A stretch of DNA of 64,000 nt, taken from contig CAMUFL010000001.1 in NCBI GenBank assembly GCA_947088155.1, positions 124,001-188,000 of the forward strand, given 5' to 3'. Shown here piece by piece: positions 56,883 to 64,000 of the stretch. The DNA is from an uncultured Gardnerella sp. Lineage in GTDB: Bacteria; Actinomycetota; Actinomycetes; Actinomycetales; Bifidobacteriaceae. The notes under the pieces were generated by a model, which ran no database searches, was not told the DNA's origin, and saw only the letters and a program-made list of their open reading frames with translations. Numbering within the stretch: the first letter of the stretch is position 1; each line of letters opens with the position of its first letter. A program made the translations under genes and the position numbers.

Positions 56883-57983
56883 ATGCAAGTTGAAACGAAA
56901 AAGAATTTTTCTTCATGTAATCGTCCGTTAAGCGATGCATTTCGTCTAGCACTGCTTGATTTAGATGGTGTTGTATATCGTGGTGGAAATGCTGTTGAAT
57001 ATGCGTCTGATTCCATTTTGTTTGCGCAAAAAAATGGAATGGCAATTGAATACACAACTAATAATTCTTCGCGTTTCCAATCTGTTGTTGCAAAACAACT
57101 GGAAAGTTTTGGTTTAAAAGTAGAACCATGGCAGATTATAACGTCTTCTGTTGTTGCAGCAAGAATGGTAGCTCGCAATGTTGAGAAAGGATCTAAAGTT
57201 CTTGTTCTCGGCGCTGAACATTTGCGTCAAGAAGTGCAACGCGTAGGATTAGAGCTTGTAGATTCGTGCGAAGATAATCCTAAAGCTGTTATTCAAGGCT
57301 GGTATCCTCAAATGACTTGGCAAGAAATGGCGGAAGTTTCTTTCGCTGTTGAGCATGGTGCAAAATATTTCGTTACTAACCGCGACTTAACTATTCCAAG
57401 AGAGCATGGTATTGCTCCTGGATGCGGTTCCATGATTCAAGCTGTTATTAATGCTACGGGTGTGGAGCCTATTTCGTCTGCTGGAAAACCAGAATCTGCA
57501 ATGTATGATGAAGCAAGGTTTTTGGTTGCTGCTAATGCTAAGCATGATGATTCTGAATGTGAAGAATACACTGAAAAAGACGAGTATGGGAATCCTGTAA
57601 TTAGTATTGAGCATTCATTAGCAGTTGGAGATCGTTTAGATACTGATATTGAGGCTGGGACAAGAGGAGGCTATGCTTCTTTACTTGTTCTTACTGGAGT
57701 TACAGATCCTCGCATGCTTATGCTTGCACCAAAACATTTGCGTCCAAGTTTTGTTTCTAAAGACTTGCGAGGATTAAACGAATCTCATAATGCTCCTGAA
57801 CGCGTTAACGGTACTACTTTTACTTGTGAAGATGCTATAGCAAGAGTTGTGAATAATAATATTATTGAAGTTAATAACACCAACGATTGCAATGCTTTGA
57901 GAGCTGCTTGTGCGCTGGCATGGAGTTTGCAAGATTGCGGTGAAAATATGGAAAATTATACTCTTCCGGAGTTTTCCTTATGA
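56883..57983 (+). CDS. HAD-superfamily phosphatase, NagD family
   Basis: A 366-residue HAD hydrolase. Motif I is LLDLDGVVYRGG; the cap and motif II (TTNNSS) follow; the C-terminal DxD region is VGDRLDTDIEAGTRGGY. The family dephosphorylates small phosphate esters such as nucleotides or sugar phosphates. The start at 56883 has a GAGG site; an ATG four codons upstream overlaps that site. It overlaps tlyA by 4 bases, so the cluster from here to recN is probably one operon. Confidence 0.92.
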   Translation: MQVETKKNFSSCNRPLSDAFRLALLDLDGVVYRGGNAVEYASDSILFAQKNGMAIEYTTNNSSRFQSVVAKQLESFGLKVEPWQIITSSVVAARMVARNVEKGSKVLVLGAEHLRQEVQRVGLELVDSCEDNPKAVIQGWYPQMTWQEMAEVSFAVEHGAKYFVTNRDLTIPREHGIAPGCGSMIQAVINATGVEPISSAGKPESAMYDEARFLVAANAKHDDSECEEYTEKDEYGNPVISIEHSLAVGDRLDTDIEAGTRGGYASLLVLTGVTDPRMLMLAPKHLRPSFVSKDLRGLNESHNAPERVNGTTFTCEDAIARVVNNNIIEVNNTNDCNALRAACALAWSLQDCGENMENYTLPEFSL

Positions 57984-58783
57984 CTGTAAATGAGGATTTA
58001 AGTAAACTTTCAAATAGCAATATTTCACAACGTTTAGATTGCGCTTTGGTTAAGCGTGGTTTAGCAGAAAGTAGGACAACTGCTCAGCGTTTAATTCGTG
58101 CTGGCGTAGTGAGTGTTGACAATCGAAATATTACAAAATCCTCATTTTTAGTAAACAATTCACATGCAATAACAATCAATGAATCAAAAAATACGCAATC
58201 TTGTATTAGATACGTTTCTCGCGGAGCGCTTAAGTTAGAAGGTGCCTTCGAAGCGTTTTCTAAAAATGGTTTAACTACTTCCAAATCAACTAAAGCTCTA
58301 GATATAGGTGCATCAACGGGCGGTTTTTGCGACGTTCTTTTGCAAAGAGGCGTTCATTCTGTAATAGCTTTAGATGTTGGTCATGGTCAATTACATCCAA
58401 AAATAGCTAACAATTCACATGTAATTGAAATGAGCGGTGTAAATATTCGAAATGTGTACGAAGAAAACTTGCCATATAAGCCAAATCTTATAGTTTCTGA
58501 CGTTTCTTTTATTTCTCTAACGCTTGTTATTCCAGTAATTTCTAGAATAGCTCAATTGCATGCAGATATTGTGCTTTTAGTTAAGCCGCAATTTGAAGTA
58601 GGAAAAGGAAACCTTGGAAAAGGTGGAATAGTAACTGACGAAACTTTAAAAATTAAAGCTTTAGAAACAATAAAAAGTTGTGCAAATCAAAACGGTCTAA
58701 AGGTTATCTCCTCTTGTGAATCTCCTATTGAAGGAACACATGGCAATACGGAGTATCTTCTTTATGCGCGTTACGAGAAATAA
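57980..58783 (+). CDS. tlyA: TlyA-family rRNA 2'-O-methyltransferase
   Basis: A 267-residue protein. The N-terminal S4 domain (RLDCALVKRGLAESRTTAQRLI) binds rRNA. The FtsJ-like methyltransferase domain has the SAM motif ALDIGASTGGFCDVLLQRG and the K-D-K-E pattern (Asp in SDVSFISL, Lys in LVKPQFE). TlyA proteins methylate 16S and, in some species, 23S rRNA and affect capreomycin sensitivity; hemolysin annotations for this family are historical. Overlaps the HAD gene by 4 bases. Confidence 0.94.
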   Translation: MTVNEDLSKLSNSNISQRLDCALVKRGLAESRTTAQRLIRAGVVSVDNRNITKSSFLVNNSHAITINESKNTQSCIRYVSRGALKLEGAFEAFSKNGLTTSKSTKALDIGASTGGFCDVLLQRGVHSVIALDVGHGQLHPKIANNSHVIEMSGVNIRNVYEENLPYKPNLIVSDVSFISLTLVIPVISRIAQLHADIVLLVKPQFEVGKGNLGKGGIVTDETLKIKALETIKSCANQNGLKVISSCESPIEGTHGNTEYLLYARYEK

Positions 58784-58880
58784 GAAATAAGTTAATCATT
58801 GAATGTTTAACATTTTTCAATATGTATCCTAACAATTACAATAGTAGTAGTTGTGTTTAAACAGTACGAAGGGGCTGTAT

Positions 58881-59804
58881 ATGCAGGAACATTTCGATAC
58901 TAATTCCGCTTCGGCGGCTCGTCGTGCTCTTGTAGTTACTCACGCTAGGATCGATGTTCACAGTAATGTGGTAAATCAAGTCAAGACTCAACTTATTAAA
59001 GCTGGATTCGTTGTTGACGTATTCAACAGTGCTTCTGTGTCTGATTTTGCTAAAAAAACTACTCGTATAGTTGACGAAAATACAGAAATAGTTGTGGTAC
59101 TTGGGGGAGATGGCACCATGCTTCAGGCTGCTGAGTTAGTGCATTGTACTACTGTTCCAATTATCGGCATAAATCTTGGCCATGTTGGTTTTTTGGCAGA
59201 ATTCGAAAGTTTTCAAATTAATGATGCTATTCGTAGAATTGCAAACAAGGATTACACTATTGACAGGAGAATGGAAGCTCATGTAGATGTGTGGCTTCCT
59301 GGCGAAAGCGAGCCTTTAAGTGATTGGGCGTTGAACGATATAACTCTTGATCGCGAAGACAGAGGTCGAATGGTAGAACTTTCAATACGAGTAGACGATG
59401 TTGAAATGTCATCTTTTGGTTGCGATGGTGTAATAGTTTCAACTCCTACTGGTTCCACAGCTTACGCATTTTCAGCAGGTGGATCAATTATGTGGCCAAA
59501 TGTAGAAGCATTGCAATTAGTGCCATTAGCTGCTCATGCTCTTTTTGCGCGTCCTCTAATTATTGGTGCCGGTTCTACTTTTACTATTGACATTCTTAAT
59601 GAATCGTCTTCTGGAGGTTGGATTTGTTGCGACGGTAGAAGACAGCGTGCGCTCCCTCAGGGATCAAGGATTCAAGTTCGTCAATCAAAAGATGAGCTAT
59701 TATTAGCTAGACTTTCTGGCGCTCCTTTTACGAAGCGTTTAGTTACAAAATTTGATTTGCCAATAGTTGGATGGCGTGAGCACAATAATAATTCTTTAAA
59801 ATGA
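58881..59804 (+). CDS. nadK: NAD kinase
   Basis: A 307-residue kinase making NADP from NAD. It has the GGDGT motif (VVLGGDGTMLQAAEL), INLGHVGFLAEF and STPTGSTAYAFSAGG. The start at 58881 follows GAAGGGG; a start ten codons earlier has no site. It lies between tlyA and recN, the usual actinobacterial order. Confidence 0.96.
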   Translation: MQEHFDTNSASAARRALVVTHARIDVHSNVVNQVKTQLIKAGFVVDVFNSASVSDFAKKTTRIVDENTEIVVVLGGDGTMLQAAELVHCTTVPIIGINLGHVGFLAEFESFQINDAIRRIANKDYTIDRRMEAHVDVWLPGESEPLSDWALNDITLDREDRGRMVELSIRVDDVEMSSFGCDGVIVSTPTGSTAYAFSAGGSIMWPNVEALQLVPLAAHALFARPLIIGAGSTFTIDILNESSSGGWICCDGRRQRALPQGSRIQVRQSKDELLLARLSGAPFTKRLVTKFDLPIVGWREHNNNSLK

Positions 59805-59858
59805 ATTATTTAAGTAGAAAATAATATTAAATATAGCATTTATAAAACGAGGTACAGC

Positions 59859-61652
59859 GTGCTTGAAGAGTTAGAAATACGTAATCTTGGGCCAATTTCA
59901 CATGCGCTTATTACTCCTTCGTCTCACATGACAGCTATTACGGGCGAAACAGGTGCCGGAAAGTCAATGCTTTTAAGTGCTATCAAGCTTATTTCTGGAT
60001 CCAAAGCAGAAGTTGCAAGGATTTCTCCAAATGCTAAAGAAGCGTGGGTCCAAGGCATATTTAGTATTCCTAAAACAAGTGAATTAGTAGATGCTGTTGG
60101 CAAATCCGGTATTGAATTAGAGCCTTCAGAAAATGACGAAAATAAATCAGATATGTATGTTTCTAGAACAGTACCACAAGAAGGTCGTTCAAGAGCAACA
60201 ATTTCTGGTTTCGCAGTACCAAAAACAGTTCTTGAACAAGTATGTTCTCGATTGATAGTGATTCATGGACAAAGTGACCAATTACGCATAGCAACAAATT
60301 CAAAACAACGCGAATTGCTTGATACTGTATCTAAAAATAGTGAATTACTTAAGCAATACGCATGTGCGTATCAAGCGTGGAAAGATGCTAAAGAAACATG
60401 TAACCGACTAGAAAATCAAGCGTCTTCTTCACGGCAACGTGCAGATTACCTTAGAGAATCATTAGCGCGAATACGAGATGTGAATCCTCTCCCTAATGAA
60501 GATAAAGAATTGCGCGCAAAAAGAGAAAGAATTGAGAATTCTGCTCAAATTGTCAAAGCAGTGAGCATTGCGCTCGCATCCCTTGATTCCAGTCAAATAG
60601 ATTGTGGTGCTTCAGAATCATCTGAAGATGCTTGTTTCCTTGTAGATAAAGCTTCTCAAGCATTACGAAATATTCGTGTAGATGATTCTTTCAATTCTAT
60701 TGCAAATCAACTTGACGATATTCATGCTCAACTTGACGATATCGTAATGCAGCTTGCTCAACAGTTGGATATCGATGTAAGTGAAAAAGATTTAGATGAT
60801 TTAAATTCTCGTATTCATGATCTTACTGATTTAACTCGTAGGTGGGGCCCAACATTAGATGATGTACTTGATTGGTCCGAAAAAGCTCAGTTTGAACTTG
60901 AAGATTTAGATGATTCTCCTGAAGCTATTGCCAAAGCGCGTGCTAAATGTGCTCAACGATATGATGATGCTCTTAAACTTGCTGAAGAATTATATAAAAC
61001 TCGTTTAAATGCAGCTCATGATTTTGGCACTTTAGTTAGTGAAGAATTAAACTCTTTGGCCATGCCAGGTGCTCAATTAATTATCAGTGTAAATAAGCGT
61101 TGCGAAGATTTATCTGGTTCTATTCCGCTTGATGCTAACGGATGTGATGATGTAGAGTTTTTGTTCCGACCATTTCCTGCTTCTTCAGATTTGCCGATGA
61201 GCAAAAGTGCTTCTGGTGGTGAATTAAGTAGGCTTATGCTTGCAATTGAGCTTGTTATTGCGAAGTTGACAGATTGCGACGAAGAAAATATGACATTTAT
61301 TTTCGACGAAGTAGATTCTGGTGTTGGTGGTGTTGCGGCAGTAGAGCTAGGTAAACGTTTGGCTCAACTTTCTAAACATGCTCAAGTTATTGTTGTTACT
61401 CATTTAGCTCAGGTTGCTTCTTTTGCAGATGTACAATTTGCAGTACAAAAAAATCTTGTTGAAAATGACGATAATAGCGAGAATAGCTCTTTTGCTAAAG
61501 TTGCAAATACTTCTGTTATTGAGCTTAATGATTTGATGCGTGAACAAGAGATTGCTAGGATGCTTGATGGAAGTGAATCAAAAACTTCACTAGAACATGC
61601 TCGTGAACTATTGAATGCAAGTAGGAAGATCATTGATGGATTTACAAAATAA
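59859..61652 (+). CDS. recN: DNA repair protein RecN
   Basis: A 597-residue SMC-like ATPase acting in double-strand-break repair. Walker A is GETGAGKS (about residue 29), coiled coils fill the centre, the signature is SASGGELSRLMLAIELV and Walker B is FIFDEVDSGVGG. The start is a GTG (VLEELEIRNLGPI) after ACGAGG. Its 3' end overlaps the next HAD gene by 17 bases. Confidence 0.96.
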   Translation: MLEELEIRNLGPISHALITPSSHMTAITGETGAGKSMLLSAIKLISGSKAEVARISPNAKEAWVQGIFSIPKTSELVDAVGKSGIELEPSENDENKSDMYVSRTVPQEGRSRATISGFAVPKTVLEQVCSRLIVIHGQSDQLRIATNSKQRELLDTVSKNSELLKQYACAYQAWKDAKETCNRLENQASSSRQRADYLRESLARIRDVNPLPNEDKELRAKRERIENSAQIVKAVSIALASLDSSQIDCGASESSEDACFLVDKASQALRNIRVDDSFNSIANQLDDIHAQLDDIVMQLAQQLDIDVSEKDLDDLNSRIHDLTDLTRRWGPTLDDVLDWSEKAQFELEDLDDSPEAIAKARAKCAQRYDDALKLAEELYKTRLNAAHDFGTLVSEELNSLAMPGAQLIISVNKRCEDLSGSIPLDANGCDDVEFLFRPFPASSDLPMSKSASGGELSRLMLAIELVIAKLTDCDEENMTFIFDEVDSGVGGVAAVELGKRLAQLSKHAQVIVVTHLAQVASFADVQFAVQKNLVENDDNSENSSFAKVANTSVIELNDLMREQEIARMLDGSESKTSLEHARELLNASRKIIDGFTK

Positions 61653-62316
61653 TTCGTCTATTGTTGCAGCGATTTTTGATTTTGACGGCACATTACTTGA
61701 TTCTTTAAGCGTTTGGGATGATATTGATCGAGTAAGTTTTGCGAAACGTGGTATGAGCGTTCCCTCAATCTTTGCTAGTACAACTGCAACAATGAATCCT
61801 AGACAAATTGCAGAATATGTTATTAAAAATTACGGGTTCACTGATTCTCCTGAAGCTTTGATGAAGGAGTGGTCAGATATGGCTTTTGACGCTTATGCTA
61901 ATCATCTTCCGCTAAGAAAAGGCGCGTATGAATATGTGCATTATTTGCATTCTAATGGTGTAAAGCTTTTTCTTGCCACAACTCTTTCTAAACGCTTGTG
62001 TATTCCAGCTTTAAAAAGAGTTGGTATTTTTGATTGTTTTGATTTTCTTCATTTTGGAGAAGATTTATCTGAAAAAGGTAAGCATAGTCCTAAAACTTAT
62101 ACCGATATTGCTAATCAGCTTAAAGCAGATCCAGCTGAATGCATAGTTTTTGAAGATTCTGCTACAGCTTTATGTTCAGCTCAGCAAGCTGGTATGCAAA
62201 CATGCGGAGTAGTTGATAATTCAAACGTAAAAATTGATTTAGATTCGTCGTTTAATAAGTGTTTAGCAGTATTCTCTGATTTTTCTTTCGCTCCAAAAAT
62301 CAGCGATATAAGTTGA
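61636..62316 (+). CDS. HAD-superfamily phosphatase, beta-phosphoglucomutase-like
   Basis: A 226-residue hydrolase. Motif I is FDFDGTLLDSLSVW, motif II lies in FLATTLS, and the C-terminal acidic motif in VFEDSATALCSAQQAGM. Such enzymes remove phosphate from sugar phosphates or interconvert them; the substrate is unknown. The start at 61636 follows AGGAAGAT inside the end of recN. Its end faces rnpB on the opposite strand, 25 bases away. Confidence 0.9.
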   Translation: MDLQNNSSIVAAIFDFDGTLLDSLSVWDDIDRVSFAKRGMSVPSIFASTTATMNPRQIAEYVIKNYGFTDSPEALMKEWSDMAFDAYANHLPLRKGAYEYVHYLHSNGVKLFLATTLSKRLCIPALKRVGIFDCFDFLHFGEDLSEKGKHSPKTYTDIANQLKADPAECIVFEDSATALCSAQQAGMQTCGVVDNSNVKIDLDSSFNKCLAVFSDFSFAPKISDIS

Positions 62317-62341
62317 AAATATGCTATTTGGTTGAGTTGAT

Positions 62342-62711
62342 GAGGTTTCACATACCCCGGGTTTTGTCGCATACACAAGTGCATGCGGATGGCCATCCAT
62401 CTCGATTTGACGTTACCGCCAAACTCTAGCAGTCTACCCGAAGACTTGGGCGAGCAGCCCTTAAACACCTTCTGCTTGACCTTGCTCCCAATGAGGCTTG
62501 CCATGCGGCTAACTGTTACCAGAAGCCCGGTGGTCTCTTACGCCGCCGTTTCACCCTTACCCGAACGAAACGTTCAGGCGGTCTATTCTCTGTTGCGCTA
62601 TCTCTCAGGTCGCCCTGGGCGGACGTTATCCGCCATTGTGCTCTGTGGAGCCCGGAAGTTCCTCAGTCACTCCGAATGAACATTGTGACCGCGGCCATCG
62701 TGAAACCTCAA
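62342..62711 (-). ncRNA. rnpB: RNase P RNA (class A)
   Basis: On the minus strand the ends pair as P1 (GAGGTTTCAC with GTGAAACCTC). Universal elements are present in order: GAGGAACTTCCGGGCTCC near the 5' end, ACAGAGAATAGACCGCC (P4-proximal), GGTAAGGGTGAAACGGC with GTAAGAGACCACCGG, and a P4 3' strand near the end. It is a strongly GC-rich block in AT-rich surroundings. It is the catalytic RNA that matures tRNA 5' ends. Short forward-strand open frames here are not genes. Confidence 0.94.
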
Positions 62712-62921
62712 CCTTCCTAATTATAGCAGATAATATTAATATCGTAAAAAATTCGTTATTTTATAAGAAATTCCGTAATAAACGTTAATTTTTTTATTTT
62801 AATTTAATAAATTGCTAGGTTTGTATGGATTTAGCAGATATAATAGAAGAACCGACGGCATCGTGGCAGTCGGGTTGTACAAATCGAGCTTAAGGTTCGA
62901 GTCTATATGGGGAGGTTTCGC

Positions 62922-63593
62922 ATGGAAATCGTCATTACTGGTCGTCATACGCAGATTAATCAAAGGTTCCGTGACGTTGTAGAAAGTAAGATGAATCGTG
63001 TGACCGCCATTGCGCCTGATGCGCAGCGCGTGCAAATCGTGTTGACTCATGAAGGCAATCCAAGGCAGGCTGACACAGCAAAGCGAGTTGAAATCACTGT
63101 TGTTGCAGGAAGCACTGTGATTCGCGCAGAAGCTTCTAGCACTGATCAATTTAGCGCATTAGATATGGCGCTTGATAAGTTGACGCTTCGTTTGCGTCGT
63201 ACTCGCGATCGTCGTAAGGATCATCGCCGTGGATATACGGAAATGACTCCTGTAGATATGGGTGCTGTAGAACCTGAGATTGAAACTACCGTTGAAGAGC
63301 CAGAAGAAAATGAGGTTAATAGCGCAGATGCTGCTGTTGCTTCCGATTTAGGTCCTGGTGAATCTGTGGAAGTAAGTGTTGGCGACACTCCTATTGTGAT
63401 TCGTCGTAAGCTACATATTGCAGAGCCTATGAGCATAGATGAGGCTTTGTATGAGATGGAGCTTATTGGACATGATTTCTTCCTGTTTGTAAACAAAGAA
63501 ACTATGAGACCATCTGTAGTATATCGCAGACATGGTTGGAGCTATGGCGTGTTTGAAATTGATACACCTGAAAATGTTGCTAAGCAAAAGTAA
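62922..63593 (+). CDS. hpf: Ribosome hibernation promoting factor, long form
   Basis: A 223-residue protein. The N-terminal HPF/YfiA domain (MEIVITGRHTQINQRFRDVVESKM) is joined by a variable acidic linker (about 115-160) to the C-terminal dimerisation domain (MSIDEALYEMELIGHDFFLFVN, YRRHGWSYGVFEI). Long HPFs form 100S ribosome dimers in stationary phase. The start at 62922 follows GGGGAGG. A secA gene comes next, as in many Gram-positive bacteria. Confidence 0.95.
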   Translation: MEIVITGRHTQINQRFRDVVESKMNRVTAIAPDAQRVQIVLTHEGNPRQADTAKRVEITVVAGSTVIRAEASSTDQFSALDMALDKLTLRLRRTRDRRKDHRRGYTEMTPVDMGAVEPEIETTVEEPEENEVNSADAAVASDLGPGESVEVSVGDTPIVIRRKLHIAEPMSIDEALYEMELIGHDFFLFVNKETMRPSVVYRRHGWSYGVFEIDTPENVAKQK

Positions 63594-63631
63594 TGGTTAA
63601 AAACATGTCTAAAGTGCGCGAATAAGTGCGC

Positions 63632-63668
63632 GTGCCCGTCTAGCACAATGTTGGGCGGGCATTTTTAT
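63632..63668 (+). terminator. Terminator of hpf
   Basis: TGCCCGTC (63632-63639) pairs with GGCGGGCA (63652-63661 region), followed by TTTTTAT. Confidence 0.88.
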
Positions 63669-63781
63669 GTAGAAATCAGACTCGCTAACTTACAAAAATC
63701 GTAGCCGTCGCGTAATATAGGCACAGTTTACGTCTATGTTGGCTAGGCCGTCGTCATAGACATGACCTAAGGGAGCAAAAC

Positions 63782-64000
63782 GTGGTAGATATCGTCGATA
63801 AAGCCTTGCGTATGGGTGAAGGCCGTCAATTGAAGCGCCTTGAGAACGTAGCCAAGGCTGTGAATGCGTTGGAAGATGAAATTTCCGCGCTTTCCGATGA
63901 AGAATTGAAGGGTCAAACTGCTAAATTCAAGCAGCGTTTAGACAATGGTGCAAAGCTTGATGATTTGATGCCTGAAGCCTTCGCTACTGTGCGAGAGGTT
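63782..64000 (+). CDS. secA: Preprotein translocase SecA, N-terminal part
   Basis: The first 73 residues of the SecA motor ATPase run off the window. The sequence begins [20 protein letters not shown] and continues with [19 protein letters not shown], the typical SecA N-terminus. The GTG start follows AAGGGAGC. The Walker motifs lie beyond the window end. Confidence 0.93.
   Translation, partial: MVDIVDKALRMGEGRQLKRLENVAKAVNALEDEISALSDEELKGQTAKFKQRLDNGAKLDDLMPEAFATVREV

Noticed and set aside
62181..62679. Open frames on both strands over 62.2-62.7 kb
   Set aside because: They lie in or across rnpB, whose conserved elements explain the sequence.

Overview
The window looks like a chromosomal segment of a low-GC member of the Bifidobacteriaceae, most likely Gardnerella. 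The basis is the AT-rich sequence combined with actinobacterial gene content and order: eno/divIC/DUF501-ppx, pheST next to argRGH, tyrS-TPR-HAD-tlyA-nadK-recN, a class A RNase P RNA and a long-form HPF before secA. The genus is inferred from gene families and composition, not from a search.

Layout. 1-12.7 kb holds the end of an FtsX-type permease, a large coiled-coil surface protein, a NarL-type two-component system whose kinase carries a second, degenerate dimerisation module, an S33 peptidase, proC, ychF, an L,D-transpeptidase, a YeiH-type membrane protein and a DUF488 protein. 12.7-18 kb holds an NCS2 uracil/xanthine permease behind a structured leader and a UPF0182 membrane protein. 18-27.6 kb holds two NMT1/THI5-like import loci flanking pth-mfd. 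The second (permease, binding protein, ATPase; minus strand) lies under a clear TPP riboswitch whose 3' conserved strand doubles as the Shine-Dalgarno site. The first (permease and binding protein, divergent) has an unidentified leader with two mutually exclusive stems, and its permease is broken by an Illumina index adapter left in the assembly. 27.8-34.6 kb is the eno-divIC-ppx neighbourhood with hicDH, folK and folP of lactobacillus-like type placed inside it.

34.7-43 kb is the accessory region. A tRNA-Leu is followed by a complete type II-C CRISPR-Cas locus: cas9 (1171 aa, catalytic residues intact), cas1, cas2, and an array of ten 36-nt repeats with nine 28-29-nt spacers. A tracrRNA can be read directly from the sequence 1.1 kb beyond the array: its first 12 nt complement the crRNA repeat and it ends in a strong terminator. 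The repeats carry an extended -10 element on the crRNA strand, so each repeat may be its own promoter. The gene-poor DNA around the tracrRNA contains a frameshifted small gene, dispersed repeats and several unexplained RNA-like folds.

43-64 kb returns to core genes: a zinc-ribbon membrane protein, a CDF metal exporter, an rRNA methyltransferase, pheST, argR-argG-argH (without the argCJBDF genes that lie here in bifidobacteria), argH followed by tyrS, an R/D/G-rich TPR protein, a HAD phosphatase, tlyA, nadK, recN, a second HAD phosphatase, rnpB (minus strand), hpf and the start of secA.
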